A DNA stretch of 64,000 bases from Eledone cirrhosa (lineage: Eukaryota; Mollusca; Cephalopoda; Octopoda; Eledonidae). A model generated the notes under the pieces. It worked only from the letters and a program-made list of their open reading frames with translations. It was not told where the DNA came from and made no database searches. Shown piece after piece: positions 55,046 to 64,000 of this stretch; the first letter of the stretch is position 1, and each line of letters starts with the position of its first letter. Location of the stretch: contig OZ024741.1 of NCBI GenBank assembly GCA_964016885.1, forward strand, positions 411,877,339 through 411,941,338, read 5' to 3'. Both the position numbers and the translations under genes were made by a program.

Positions 55046-55978
55046 AGAGGTAGTTCGAGTTAGTAATCGAATAATTAAGCTTAGATTAGTTGTAGGCAAG
55101 AGACTAGTGACAATCATTGCCTATGCTCCCCAAGCAGGCCAAGGCAAAGATGAGAAAGACTGCTTTTACGAGCAACTTTTACAAACATCCGCAATGACAG
55201 AGGACGGAGACATCGTTATGCTAGCAGGAGACTTCAATGGTCATGTTGGACAGCTCCAGGATGGTTACACTGGGGTACATGGTGGGCACGGTTACGGCTC
55301 AAGAAATGAAGAAGGAGTGAGACTTCTTGAATTTTGTGATGCAGGTACATTGACTATTTGCAACACAAACTTCCAGAAACCTGCCAAGCACCTAATAACC
55401 TACAAATCTGGTGAGCACATAAGCCAGATTGACTTCTTACTAGTTAGGCAGCGGGACAGGCAGATAGGGTCTAATACCAAGGCATACCCTGGGGAAGAAT
55501 GTACCCCACAGCATAGGTTAGTCGTTAGTAATATCTCAGTAAGCAAGAGATGGAATGAGACATACAGGAAGGTGTGGAGAAGAAAGGTCTGGAAGCTAAA
55601 AGACCTTTCACTAAAATACAAATTTAGGAAAGCCCTTCAAAAGAAGACGATTTAGAGACGTATGACATAGATAATAACTGGAATTTCTTACGTGACAACT
55701 TGCTGCAGGCTACTGATGAAACTTGTGGCTGGAGCAGAGCTCCAACCAGACAGAGAGTGACCTGGTGGTGGAACAGCACAGTAGATAAAGCCATTAGAGA
55801 CAAAATACTAGCATGGAAGGCTTGGAAAAAGGGTGGAAGTAGGGAAGAATATACAGCCACTAAGAGAGAAGCTAGACGTCAGGTGTACTTAGCACGCAGC
55901 GAGGCGGAGAGTAGGAGGTTTGCCAATGTTCTGCGACGGGAAGATCAGAGGCGTGCAGTGTTCCACATTGCAAGGTAG
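55046..55978 (+). pseudogene. PHD-finger LINE endonuclease and linker
   Basis: 55046-55655 encodes VVRVSNRIIKLRLVVGKRLV, TIIAYAPQAGQGKDEKDCFY (the AYAPQ strand of APE nucleases), VMLAGDFNGHVGQLQDGYTG (GDFN box), GEHISQIDFLLVRQRDRQIG (IDFLLV box) and a QHRLVV box in place of the usual DHR. It then runs into KVWRRKVWKLKDLSLKYKFR of the linker. A deletion near 55640 shifts the frame; 55700-55978 continues with TRQRVTWWWNSTVDKAIRDK and RREDQRRAVFHIAR. The N-terminal nuclease strand with the catalytic Asn and Glu is missing at the 5' truncation. Confidence 0.85.
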
Positions 55979-56095
55979 TGTGTCAATGCAAATCAGGATG
56001 TTGTTGGAGATAAATGTGTCCGGGATGATGCCGGTGTACTTAGTGTCACGAATGATCAGAAAAAAGAGGCCTGGAAATGTCATTATGAGAGACTG

Positions 56096-57802
56096 ATGAA
56101 TGTGGAGAACGAATGGGAGAGAGAGAAATTACCCTTAGTAGATCCGACAGAGGGACCAGCTATTGAGATTGACGAATATAGGGTCCAAGAGGCGATTAAG
56201 GAAATGAAAAATGGTAAGGCTGTTGAACCATCGGGAATAGTTGCTGAGATGCTGAAGGCATCAGGGGACGTAGGCACTAAACTGGTTGCACGCATCATCA
56301 ATCAGGCTATATATGGTGGTGTCATACCCAAAGACTGGTGCAGCAGTATTCTCATAATTTGCTACAAAGGTAAAGGGGATGCTGTGGAGAGGAGCAATTA
56401 TAGGGGTATAAAACTGATAGATCAGGTTATTAGAGAAAGGGTCAAACTAGATGAGATGCAGTTTGGTTTTGTGCCTGGTAAGAGTACAACAGATGCCCTC
56501 TTCTTGGTGAGACAATTGCAAAAAAGGTTCTTAGAGAAAAATAAGCCACTATACTTAGCCTTTGTTGACCTAGAGAAGGCCTTTGATAGGGTACCTTGAT
56601 CTGTCATCTGGTGGTCCCTAAGGAAGCTAGGTGTTGAGGTATGGCTTGTGAGGACAGTGCAAACTTTGTACAGAGGTACTCTCAGTAAAGTGAGGGTAGG
56701 AATGGAGTTTAGTGAGGAATTCCAGATACAAGTAGGAGTACATCAGATTTCGGTCCTCTGCCCGTTCTTGTTCATTATAGTCCTCCAAGTCATAACAGAG
56801 GAATTTAAGACTGGCTGTCCATGGTAACTTCTCTATGCTGACGATCTGGTTCTTATAGCAGAATCAGTAGAGGAGCTAGAGAATAAATTCTGGCTATGGA
56901 AACAGCAGTTGGAAGCAAGAAGACTGAGAGTGAACCTAGCTAAGACAAAAGTGTTGATGAGTAGAAAAGAGGACAAAACTCTGATTCCGTCAGGGAAATG
57001 GCCATGTTTGATATGCAGAAAAGGAACTAGCATAAATTCTATAAAATGCACACAATGCAGATTCTGGGTACACAAGAGATGTAGCGGGATAGCAGGCAAA
57101 CTAACAGGTAGGGAGAAATATGTATGCAGTAGATGTACAGGGAAATTAGACAGTAGAAGTCGCATTGATAGACACATTTTTCAAATGCAGGAGGGCGCTA
57201 TAGAAGTGGTGGATAGCTTCCGGTACCTAGGAGATCAGATTAGCATGGGAGGAGGGTGTTCCGAGGCCATAGTATCTAGAATAAGGACAGGTTGGAAGAA
57301 GTTTAGGGAGCTGCTTCCTCTGCTGATGAAGAAGGGTTTCTCCCTGCGTACGAAAGGCCGGTTGTATGATGCCTGTGTGAGGAGCGCGATGTTGCATGGT
57401 AGTGAGACATGGGCAGCAACCGCAGAGGATATGCGACGGCTGGAGAGAAATGAGGCAAGCATGCTCCGTTAGATGTGCAGTGTAAATGTGCGTGAACGAC
57501 CCAGCATAAATGTGTTGAGAGAGAAACTGTGTCTGAGAGGGATAGAATGTAGTGTACGGGAGAGGAGACTGAGGTGGTATGGACATGTGATGCGCATGGA
57601 GGATGTCCGATGGGTGAAGAAGTGCCAGGAAATACCAGTTGAAGGAAGACGCGGTAGAGGTAGACCACGAAAAACATGGGCGGAGGTGGTGAGAACAGAC
57701 CTCCAATCATTGAAGCTCACGGTGGAGATGACGAAGGACCGTAACGAGTGGAGAGATGCTGTGCTGAATAAGTCCCTTGCAAGCAGGGAAAAGCGGACGT
57801 AA
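56096..57802 (+). pseudogene. PHD-finger LINE reverse transcriptase with embedded PHD-type finger
   Basis: 56096-56599: EIDEYRVQEAIKEMKNGKAV, EMLKASGDVGTKLVARIINQ, NYRGIKLIDQVIRERVKLDE (a short internal deletion), MQFGFVPGKSTTDALFLVRQ and LAFVDLEKAFDRVP (motif A). After a stop, motif B is visible as QVGVHQISVLCPFLFIIV (degraded) and motif C at 56833-56844 as YADD. 56909-57472: LRVNLAKTKVLMSRKEDKT (motif D), then a C4HC3 finger (CLIC, CTQC, WVHKRC, CSRC), SFRYLGDQISMGGGCSEAI, GRLYDACVRSAMLHGSETWA. After one more stop (Trp codon to TAG at 57472), 57473-57802 ends with RRLRWYGHVMRMEDVRW and GRPRKTWAEVV. Catalytic Asp residues survive; three or more disruptions do not allow a full protein. Confidence 0.88.
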
Positions 57803-57825
57803 AATGATGATGATGATGATGTATG

Positions 57826-58012
57826 AGGTCACAGAATGTGTGACGAAAGAACTTTGACAATATATGAACAACCGTCCAGTTGTGGAACCAACCAACCGGA
57901 AATTTATAAATTTTTTTAAATTTATAATTTAATTTATAATAAATTGAAGTGAAAACAACTGGTGCGTGTGTTTCTTATTGGTAACATGACCCTCCCAAAG
58001 TATAACAATATG
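57826..58012 (+). repeat. PLE-like 3' end
   Basis: gtgtgacgaaagaactttga and ccctcccaaagtataacaat match the PLE end at 24770-25000. There is no PLE coding sequence upstream; a LINE end occupies that place. Confidence 0.6.
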
Positions 58013-58137
58013 TATATATATATATATATTTAAAAAAAAAAAATATTTTTATATATATGTATATATATGTGTATGTATATGTATATGTATGTGTGTATAT
58101 AAGTGTGTATGTATGTATTTATGTTTATATGTATATA

Positions 58138-58172
<35 letters not shown>

Positions 58173-58350
58173 CTGACTATATATATATCTGTATATATAT
58201 ACACATATATATATATATATGTATGTGTGAGTATGTATGTGTATGAATATATATATATATAGTTTAATATATGAACAGGGAACAATAACAGAGATTGCAG
58301 CACAAATGATATGGTTTATGGTTTCATGCTATATATACATATATATATAC

Positions 58351-58422
<72 letters not shown>
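58013..58422. repeat. (TA)n/(TATG)n microsatellite region
   Basis: Mostly TA and GTAT units, interrupted by ~60 unique bases at 58265-58330. Confidence 0.9.
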
Positions 58423-58424
<2 letters not shown>

Positions 58425-58559
58425 AAGTATGACCCCGACGGCAGAGCTCAAGCCATTTCGCCAGCTATTTCTGGACTAAGTTTTTCTACCCTAAGTATTG
58501 AGTACTCTGGTGCATTATGGTCCATCTGGTTCCTTACCACAATTCCTTCATTATATATT

Positions 58560-58592
<33 letters not shown>

Positions 58593-58690
58593 ATGTGTAT
58601 GTATGTGTACATGTATGTATATATGTATATGAGTTTGTACGTCTGTATATAGGTGTACGTATGATTATATATGTGTGTGTGTGTGTGTTT
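58423..58690. other. Unclassified segment and microsatellite
   Basis: About 130 bases (gaccccgacggcagagctca) then (TA/GT)n to 58690. No gene. Confidence 0.5.
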
Positions 58691-58725
58691 ATATATATAA
58701 ATACTACCATTTTACTTGGACAGCC

Positions 58726-58776
58726 AGCTTCCTGATGATTTCTCATGAATGAAACAGTTCTAGTCCTGTAGAAGCT
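58726..58776 (+). ncRNA. Hammerhead ribozyme with hairpin stem III
   Basis: Stem I AGCTTC/GAAGCT, CTGATGA (58732-58738), stem II TTC/GAA, GAAA (58751-58754), stem III CAG/CTG with an 8-base loop, UA before the cut after 58770. Same sequence as 54470 apart from one stem II loop base. Confidence 0.75.
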
Positions 58777-58890
58777 CTTCTATATTAAAACACCTATATA
58801 TATATTGTGTTCAGAAGAGATTGTTTTGGTATAAAGAGGAGCAAGCAGGAGAAAGCTCTCAACAATCGTAGTTTTTAGTCACGATGGCGA

Positions 58891-59090
58891 TTTTTATAGA
58901 AATAACAAAATAAGATGCTGAGGTTACATAGATCGTTTAATCATTATAATTATTTCTACGGTTCTCCATTCAATCGAGAAGTCCTTCCTGCATTTGTTGT
59001 TGATTATGAGAACGGTATCCTCAGAAATAATTATAATGATTAAACGATCTATGTAACCTCAGCATCTTATTTTGTTATTTCTATAAAAAT
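58891..59090. repeat. Fold-back repeat, ~68-bp arms
   Basis: gaaataacaaaataagatgc, tgaggttacatagatcgttt and aatcattataattatttct in the left arm are matched in reverse at 59022-59090, with a ~64-base spacer. Confidence 0.85.
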
Positions 59091-59139
59091 AAATAGTAAT
59101 AATAAATGTGAAGACAAAAATCCAAAGAGGGCTTAATAA

Positions 59140-59141
59140 GG

Positions 59142-59180
<39 letters not shown>
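59140..59180. repeat. (TA)n microsatellite
   Basis: Pure TA run. Confidence 0.9.
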
Positions 59181-59185
<5 letters not shown>

Positions 59186-59269
59186 TATATAAAAACCCAT
59201 AGAGCAAATATTTATTAAAATAACAGATTAAGTTTAAGCAAAGAATCTCTGAATTCACCCTTTTTATGG

Positions 59270-59323
59270 TGAGTTTCAGAAGACCCTGTAATAGGGTGAA
59301 AGCAGCGATTCTTTGCTTAAACT
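59270..59323 (+). ncRNA. Hammerhead-like ribozyme, core variant (U4A)
   Basis: Stem I GAGTTT/AAACTC, core CAGAAGA, stem II CCC/GGG, GAAA, stem III GCAG/TTGC region, UU. Lies in a fold-back (59222-59335). Same family as 5050. Confidence 0.45.
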
Positions 59324-59535
59324 CTAATCTGTACATATATATATATACAAGTGATCTTCTATGGGTATTGAGGATCACAACTTAAAATACTCACAGCAAG
59401 AGTGTGTTTATCAAACATACACAGACATATATTGCTCGGGTTCATATACACCTTTATTCTTTAACATAGATGTAGAAGGTTTAAGAAAATGTTAGGTTCA
59501 GCAGAAAATAAACAAGGGAGTTAAAGCAGTTAGAT

Positions 59536-59706
59536 ATGGGTTACATCGAATAATAATAATAATATTCGATTCATTTGCGAGCAAACGGCCTCATTATACT
59601 ATGTTTGTTCAACATAACATCAAGGAACAGCCAACATATTTCAGGGTCATTTCCCTTCATCAGGACTGTATACCTCTCTGCTACTCAATTGAACTGTTGA
59701 AAATAT
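59536..59706. repeat. Left arm of an inverted PLE-type repeat pair
   Basis: Matches 60308-60473 in reverse (gcaaacggcctcattatact, ctatgtttgttcaaca). Two SINEs lie in the ~600-base spacer. Confidence 0.8.
59627..59669 (-). ncRNA. Hammerhead ribozyme, left arm
   Basis: Minus strand: stem I ACAGTC/GGCTGT (one G-U), CTGATGA (59657-59663), stem II AGGG/CCCT, GAAA (59639-59642), TATG in stem III, UU. Confidence 0.68.
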
Positions 59707-59747
59707 ATAGTATACAGTCCTTGAAAATGAATCAACTATTATTATTA

Positions 59748-59944
59748 GGGCGGTGGATTGGCAGTATCGGTAGAGGGTCAGACGCCATGCTTTCCAGCAT
59801 AGTTACGTCCCTTTACGATCTGAGTTCAAATCCCGCCGAGGTTGACTTTGCCTTTCATCCTTACGGGGTCGATAAAATAAAGTACCAGTAATGCACTGGG
59901 TAATTGCTGGCCTTGTGCCTAAAGTAGAAACAATTATTATTATT
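59748..59944 (+). mobile_element. tRNA-derived SINE, full-length
   Basis: Cleanest copy: head gggcggtggattggcagtat, box B gagttcaaatcccgccgagg, body tccttacggggtcgataaaa, end cttgtgcctaaagtagaaac and (att)n. Confidence 0.9.
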
Positions 59945-59974
59945 TGATATGATCTATATTTACATATATGCCCC

Positions 59975-60248
59975 CTCCCTCCACTGCAAAGAGGTCGTGG
60001 AGGTGTCACAACAAAAAAGCACCCAGCCCACACTGTAAAGTGGATGTGTAAGCGCCACGGAAAAAAATCACCCAGCACCCACTGTAAATGAGGTTGGTGT
60101 TAGGAAGAGCATCCAGCTGTAGAAATCAAGCCAGAATCAGTTCCCATATGAGCAAGACATGGTCAGCTGACTGGTAACCGCTCACAACAGGACACCCCGT
60201 CTAACCCATGCTAGCGTGGAAGAATGGACGTAAAACAGTGATGATGAT
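59975..60248 (+). mobile_element. SINE of the LINE-tail family, head missing
   Basis: Starts at cactgcaaagaggtcgtgga, has two ~48-base units, then ggttggtgttaggaagagca, gctagcgtggaagaatggac and gatgatg. Body and tail match 49310-49516 and 925-1303. Confidence 0.8.
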
Positions 60249-60307
60249 GTAATCTGCAAAAAATCATATTCTACTTTCGTTCTTTTAATCTTCGGCAAGG
60301 CCAGATA

Positions 60308-60473
60308 TTTTCAACAGTTTAATCAGTAGCAGAGAGGTATACAGTCCTGATGAAGGGAAATGACCCAGAAACATGTTGACTGTTCCTTGATGTTGAACAA
60401 ACATAGCATAATGAGGCCGTTTGCTCGCAAATTAATCAAATATTATTATTTGGTGTAATCCATGTTTACATTT
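60308..60473. repeat. Right arm of the inverted PLE-type repeat pair
   Basis: Reverse complement of 59536-59706 with a few differences. Confidence 0.8.
60341..60383 (+). ncRNA. Hammerhead ribozyme, right arm
   Basis: Stem I ACAGTC/GACTGT (6 pairs), CTGATGA (60347-60353), stem II GGG/CCC, GAAA (60368-60371), loop-less CATG, UU before the cut after 60377. The closest here to the small dimer-acting PLE hammerheads. Confidence 0.78.
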
Positions 60474-60611
60474 ATGTAATCTGCTGTTTTAGCGAAAAAT
60501 CAAATTTTAATTTTGTTTTTAAACCAGATGAAATAAAGATATACAGATTTATATGAAAGGTTTTTAATTTCATCTTACCCTTCTCTTATAAATCCACCCA
60601 CATCTAGGAAG

Positions 60612-60745
60612 CTTTGGGGTATGTGTCTGGCCTAGTGTGTTGGGCTCACAATCTTAATTTCATGGGTTCAATTACTGGACCAGGTGGTGTGTCCTTGAGC
60701 AAGGTACTTCACTTCATCTTACTTCACTGAAAATGAGGACCAGCA
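60612..60745 (+). mobile_element. tRNA-derived SINE head
   Basis: gtctggcctagtgtgttggg (box A region), tttcatgggttcaattactg (box B) and cttgagcaaggtacttcact match the 49166 SINE head. The 3' half is missing. Confidence 0.7.
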
Positions 60746-60775
60746 ACAGCAGCTGTTGTGTTTTTTTTTACTTTA

Positions 60776-61115
60776 AAGTTGTTTATATTTATCTAACACC
60801 TTTCTATCATGATTTTATGTAAGAACCTTTGTTAAGTTATGTTCCAAACACCAACTTAATAATGAGAAAGTTAGTTATATTACTAAATCTTTCCAAATTT
60901 TTGATTATTTTCAAAATTTATTAAAACTCATATGAAATATGGTTTTGAAAGGGTTAAAGTGTTTATATTTATCTAAAAACCTTCCATCATAATTTTATAT
61001 AAGAACCTTTGTTAAGTTATGTTCCAAGCACCAGCTTAACGATGAGACAGTTAGTTATGTTACTAAATCTCGTCAAATTCTTGATAATTTTCAAAATTAT
61101 TTGAAAATCATAAAT
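60776..61115. repeat. Two-copy ~180-bp tandem repeat
   Basis: gaacctttgttaagttatgt occurs at 60825 and 61005 with similar flanks. A third diverged copy lies at 62757-62880. It is within the 3' flank or 3' UTR of the desaturase gene. Confidence 0.8.
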
Positions 61116-61202
61116 ATTGTTTTACATGTGAAATATAACAACACAAACATTAGAGATTCTTTTAAAATATCATATTAAGTATTAAATCTAAGATGGCTGA
61201 AA

Positions 61203-61779
61203 TTATTTATATTTTAAATAACCAACTCCTCTTGAGTGAGGACCAACATTCTCATCAAAGATAAAGTCCCATAGAACTTTCAACCATGATGTATGGTAAG
61301 GTAAATCTTGATAAAATTCCGGAGCTATTTCGGATACTTTTGATATTCTAGTGTAAGGTATATAAGGGAAATCGTGATGTTCTACATGATAGCCAACATT
61401 GAACAAGATAAAATTGAGAGGACCGTAGTAAGAATGTGTTGCCTGGTTTTTACCTACAACACCATCACTAAAAAGATAATGTTCAGATATAAAATGGCCG
61501 GCCAATGGGTGGAATCCTAAAGCTTGCAGTGTCCCCACAATGAAGTACATGAGAGATTTGAATCCAAACACCCAGTATATTATTATATCAAATAGTATTT
61601 GAACTATAAAGTTGATTATTTCCCATTCATTGAGGGGTTTGGGGCTTTTATAGAACGGACGGATAGCGTGTATCAAGGGATGTAAAATGAGCCAAATTAT
61701 CTTTGTGATGGGTTTCTTGAACATGTAACTCTCGAGACGTGTCGGAATATCAACATCCATATATTCTTCACCCAAATAT
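61203..61779 (-). CDS. DEGS1: Sphingolipid delta-4 desaturase (dihydroceramide desaturase), terminal exon
   Basis: About 191 residues from a splice acceptor to a TAA stop. DEGS proteins are ER membrane di-iron enzymes that desaturate dihydroceramide to ceramide with electrons from cytochrome b5. Seen here: EEYMDVDIPTRLESYMF, a hydrophobic stretch (TKIIWLILHPLIHAI), a second membrane segment (INFIVQILFDIIIYWVFGF), LGFHPLAGHFISEHYLF, SYYGPLNFILFNVGYHVEHH with the third His box HVEHHDFP (DEGS usually has HNEHHDFP), and a C-terminus with FYQDLPYHTSWLKVLWDFIF. The exon starts with A completing a split codon, then Tyr-Leu-Gly. A short insert (DGVVGKNQA) sits before SYYGP relative to the vertebrate protein. 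The first two His boxes must be encoded upstream, outside the window. No disruption seen, so it is the one believable host gene segment. Confidence 0.92.
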
Positions 61780-61800
61780 CTGCAAAAATATAAATATGAA
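61780..61800 (-). other. Splice acceptor of the desaturase exon
   Basis: On the minus strand the exon is preceded by tatatttttgcag, a pyrimidine tract ending in AG at 61780-61781. The frame stays open across the junction only from this AG. Confidence 0.8.
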
Positions 61801-61813
61801 GAAAATAAATAAT

Positions 61814-61966
61814 GGTTTCTGGTTTAAGCACAAGGCCAGCAATTTGAAGGGCAGGGAGAAAGTCAATTAAATTGACCCCAGTGCATTACTGGTACTTTAT
61901 TTTATTGACCCTATAGGGATGAAAAGTAAAGCTAACCTTGGTGGGATTTGAACTCAAAAGTCATCA
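61814..61966 (-). mobile_element. tRNA-derived SINE in the presumed intron
   Basis: Reverse-strand copy (tttctggtttaagcacaagg, gcattactggtactttattt, gggatttgaactcaaaag), diverged, head missing. Confidence 0.75.
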
Positions 61967-62035
61967 TATTGGATAGATTCGAGTAACAGAGACAATATAG
62001 GGTAGAAAAGGGTTTCTTTTGTTAGACCATGCATA

Positions 62036-62480
62036 TGAGGACTCCTATAGTGTTGGTGGCATGATAAAATACACCCAGTACACTCTGTAAAGTGGTAGTG
62101 CTGGTGCTACAATAAAATACACCCAGTACACTCTGTAAAGTGGTAGTGGTGGTGTCATGATAAAATACACCCAGTCCACTCTGTAAAGTGGTAGTGCTGG
62201 TGTCATGATATAATACACCTAGTACACTCTGTAAAGTGGTAGTGTGGGTTTCACATAAAATACACCCAGTACACTCTGTAAAGTGGCAGTGCTGGTTCCA
62301 CAATAAAATACACCCAGTCCACTCTATAAAGTGGTAGTGTTGGTGTCATGATAAAATACACCCAATCCACTCTGTAAAGTGGTAGTGTTAGTGCCATGAT
62401 ATAATACACCCACTACACTCTGTAAAGTGGTAGTGTTGGTTCCACAATCAAATATACCCAGTACACTCTGTAAAGTGGCA
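62036..62480. repeat. Nine-copy 48-bp minisatellite
   Basis: acacccagtacactctgtaa-type units begin at about 62071, 62119, 62167, 62214, 62262, 62310, 62358, 62406 and 62455. The unit matches the segment present twice in the LINE/SINE tail. 48 is a multiple of three, so a spurious 16-residue repeat frame stays open on the minus strand. Confidence 0.88.
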
Positions 62481-62551
62481 CCATCTAATCTTTCTTCTAG
62501 TTTTGAGTTTATTGTCCATGCTCAGCAAACCATACAATGAGGTTCTATTAT

Positions 62552-62759
62552 CCCTTTAGCATTTAAACCGGCTATATCCAGCTAGAATTCTCTCACCTCT
62601 TTCTGTTCAAACTGGCAGTAACCGGCTGCTCATACTTATGTTAAGTTATAGTTCTCAAAATAAATAATATCAAAATCTTATAGATTTGATATTATGTGAA
62701 ATAAAGTATTTACCATGAAAATACAATAGTAAATATAGGGTAATGTAAATGCTAACGGG
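62552..62759. mobile_element. piggyBac-type MITE, 208 bp
   Basis: Ends ccctttagcattta and taaatgctaacggg are inverted repeats with one mismatch. Flanked by TTAT (62548-62551) and TTAA (62760-62763), a near-perfect TTAA target duplication. Confidence 0.65.
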
Positions 62760-62949
62760 TTAAATTAAAATCTTTCAACATAATTTTATATAAGAACAAT
62801 TTGTTAAGTAAATATCTTAGTAATGAAATAATTAATACTTTTAGTAAACCATAGAAAATTCTTAATTAATCAAAAGAAATAGATTGTATTTTGTTTGAAA
62901 TATTGTCAGGGTTAAGATAGCAATATGTGTTATTCTAGCGAAATAAGTG

Positions 62950-63690
62950 CTGCATGATAGGAATAAAAATCAGTGATAGAAAAACGGCAGTTGTCCTCTC
63001 AAGGAAGCCTGCACTGTGCCCTGTACATGTGAATGGAGATCCACTGAAGCAGGTGGAGAAGTTCAAGTATCTCAGGGCCGTGTTCTCGAGTGATGGAAGG
63101 CAGGAGGCTAAATTAAGTGCAAGAATTACAGGAGCTGGTGCAGCAATGTGCCAGCTTCAACATTCGGTAATCAGAAGAAGGGAGGTAGTTTTAAAAGCCA
63201 AACTCACTATCTTCAATTTGGTATTCATGCCAACCCTTATATGGTCCTGAATCTTGGGTAATGACTGAAAGAATACGATCGTGAATACAAGTGGTCGAAA
63301 TGGGGTTCCTCCGAAGGATCTTTGGAGTAACATTACTCGATAAAGTGTGTAACTGGAAGATCAGAGAGTCACTCCAGGCAGAGCCACTACTTCCCTGAAT
63401 TAAGAGATCACAGCTCCGATACTATAGACATGGGGTTAGAATGTCTCAGGAAAGAATCACTGGATAGATTTTACAGGCAAAACGAACTGGCAGGAGACCC
63501 AGGGGTAGATCACGAGCAAGATGGTTGGATAACATCCATGAGCTTGGCTGGTCTCACTTGGGGATCCAGCCGGATCAGTTGGAGACGCTGGCTTCTGACA
63601 GGACCTGCTGGAAGGAGTGTTTGCAGACTCTTCCCCTACAACCCTCTCAGAAATAAGTGGGCCAAGAAGAAGATGAAGTATTTTAGAATA
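62950..63690 (+). pseudogene. RTE-like LINE, C-terminal end
   Basis: 62954-63250 encodes GIKISDRKTAVVLSRKP (RT motif D region), LKQVEKFKYLRAVFSSDGRQ (the YLG block with G to R), REVVLKAKLTIFNLVFMPTL. A single shift and stops follow; the continuing sequence reads ESWVMTERIRS, FLRRIFGVTLLDKVCNWKIR, and ends RTGRRPRGRSRARWLDNIHE and LGIQPDQLETLASDRTCW. Catalytic RT absent, 5' truncated. Same family as 45318. Lies in the presumed desaturase intron. Confidence 0.83.
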
Positions 63691-63857
63691 GAACACTCAC
63701 ACAAAACCATTTTTTTCTCATGTCACATTCTCTTAACCTGTTTAGCCCGTTTAACTTTGATAAAGAAATAACTGGTTGTGGGATTAAGACCAGTGCAATT
63801 TCTCTATCAAACAATCAAATATTGTTCTAGTTAGATATTTATATATGTATTTATATC

Positions 63858-64000
63858 ATCATCATCATCGTCATCAGCGGTTTAAAGGCTGCTTTCTCTG
63901 GGTTCAACTCTCTAAATATACATATATGTATAAATATATGATCATCATCACTGTTTAATACCATATATATACACATATATATATATGTATCATCATCATC
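63858..64000 (-). repeat. LINE/SINE tail remnants and microsatellites
   Basis: tcatcatcatcatcgtcatc followed by agcggttt, and again atcatcatcactgtttaat and a terminal atcatcatc cut by the window edge. These look like minus-oriented tail ends. Confidence 0.5.

Larger units (their letters stand above)
55040..57825 (+). mobile_element. PHD-finger LINE, nearly complete
   Basis: The order is endonuclease (5'-truncated), linker, RT, embedded PHD finger, C-terminus and a short tail with (gat)n. The longest copy of the family here. Preceded by a microsatellite and followed by a PLE-like 3' end. Confidence 0.88.

Noticed and set aside
62022..62303. 93-residue minus-strand frame with 16-residue repeats
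   Set aside because: Result of a 48-bp tandem repeat being a multiple of three; unit derives from a non-coding retroelement tail.

Overview
This is non-coding, repeat-packed animal DNA, most likely from a cephalopod (octopus-like). The reasons are: several tRNA-derived SINE families whose tails match resident LINEs, very long (TA)n, (CA)n and trinucleotide arrays, abundant Penelope-like elements (PLEs), and one animal lipid-desaturase exon. The species call is inference; no search could be run. I see no prokaryotic genes, rRNA or CRISPR.

Layout. 1-4.6 kb: 3' end of a LINE that carries a PHD-type finger, then a nearly complete RTE-like LINE on the minus strand. 4.6-15.9 kb: unclassified repeats, SINEs, a 949-bp Tc1/mariner-type MITE with a hAT MITE nested in it, a CR1-type LINE tail and one possible ORF with 15-residue repeats. 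15.9-28.9 kb: the PLE district, with four PLE coding remnants (reverse transcriptase plus GIY-YIG nuclease), large inverted arms and fold-back palindromes. 29-36 kb: an 800-bp trinucleotide array, more palindromes and a LINE fragment. 36.1-37.5 kb: a decayed mariner with a DD37D-type transposase. 37.5-42.5 kb: a second pair of ~0.9 kb inverted arms enclosing a PLE remnant and a CR1-type LINE. 42.5-60.6 kb: SINEs, MITEs and five further LINE copies, one of them an almost full element at 55.0-57.8 kb. 61.2-61.8 kb: the only convincing host exon, the terminal exon of a sphingolipid delta-4 desaturase (DEGS1-like) on the minus strand. The DNA above it is probably its intron and everything below is 3' flank.

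The main signal is RNA-level. Folding the PLE-type terminal repeats by eye gives twelve hammerhead ribozyme cores with all invariant parts (CUGANGA, GAAA, UH at the cut site, closed stems I and II), plus about ten decayed ones. Most have a self-complementary stem III with no loop, the kind known to act as dimers in PLEs. They sit in both orientations, often one in each arm of a near-perfect DNA palindrome. PLEs are known to carry hammerheads; the density, the palindromic packaging and the family-specific core substitutions are what deserve a second look.

A second theme is parasitism among elements. tRNA-derived SINEs here share their 3' tails with the PHD-finger LINE, in two matched LINE/SINE subfamilies, and part of that tail has expanded into a nine-copy 48-bp tandem array inside the presumed desaturase intron.
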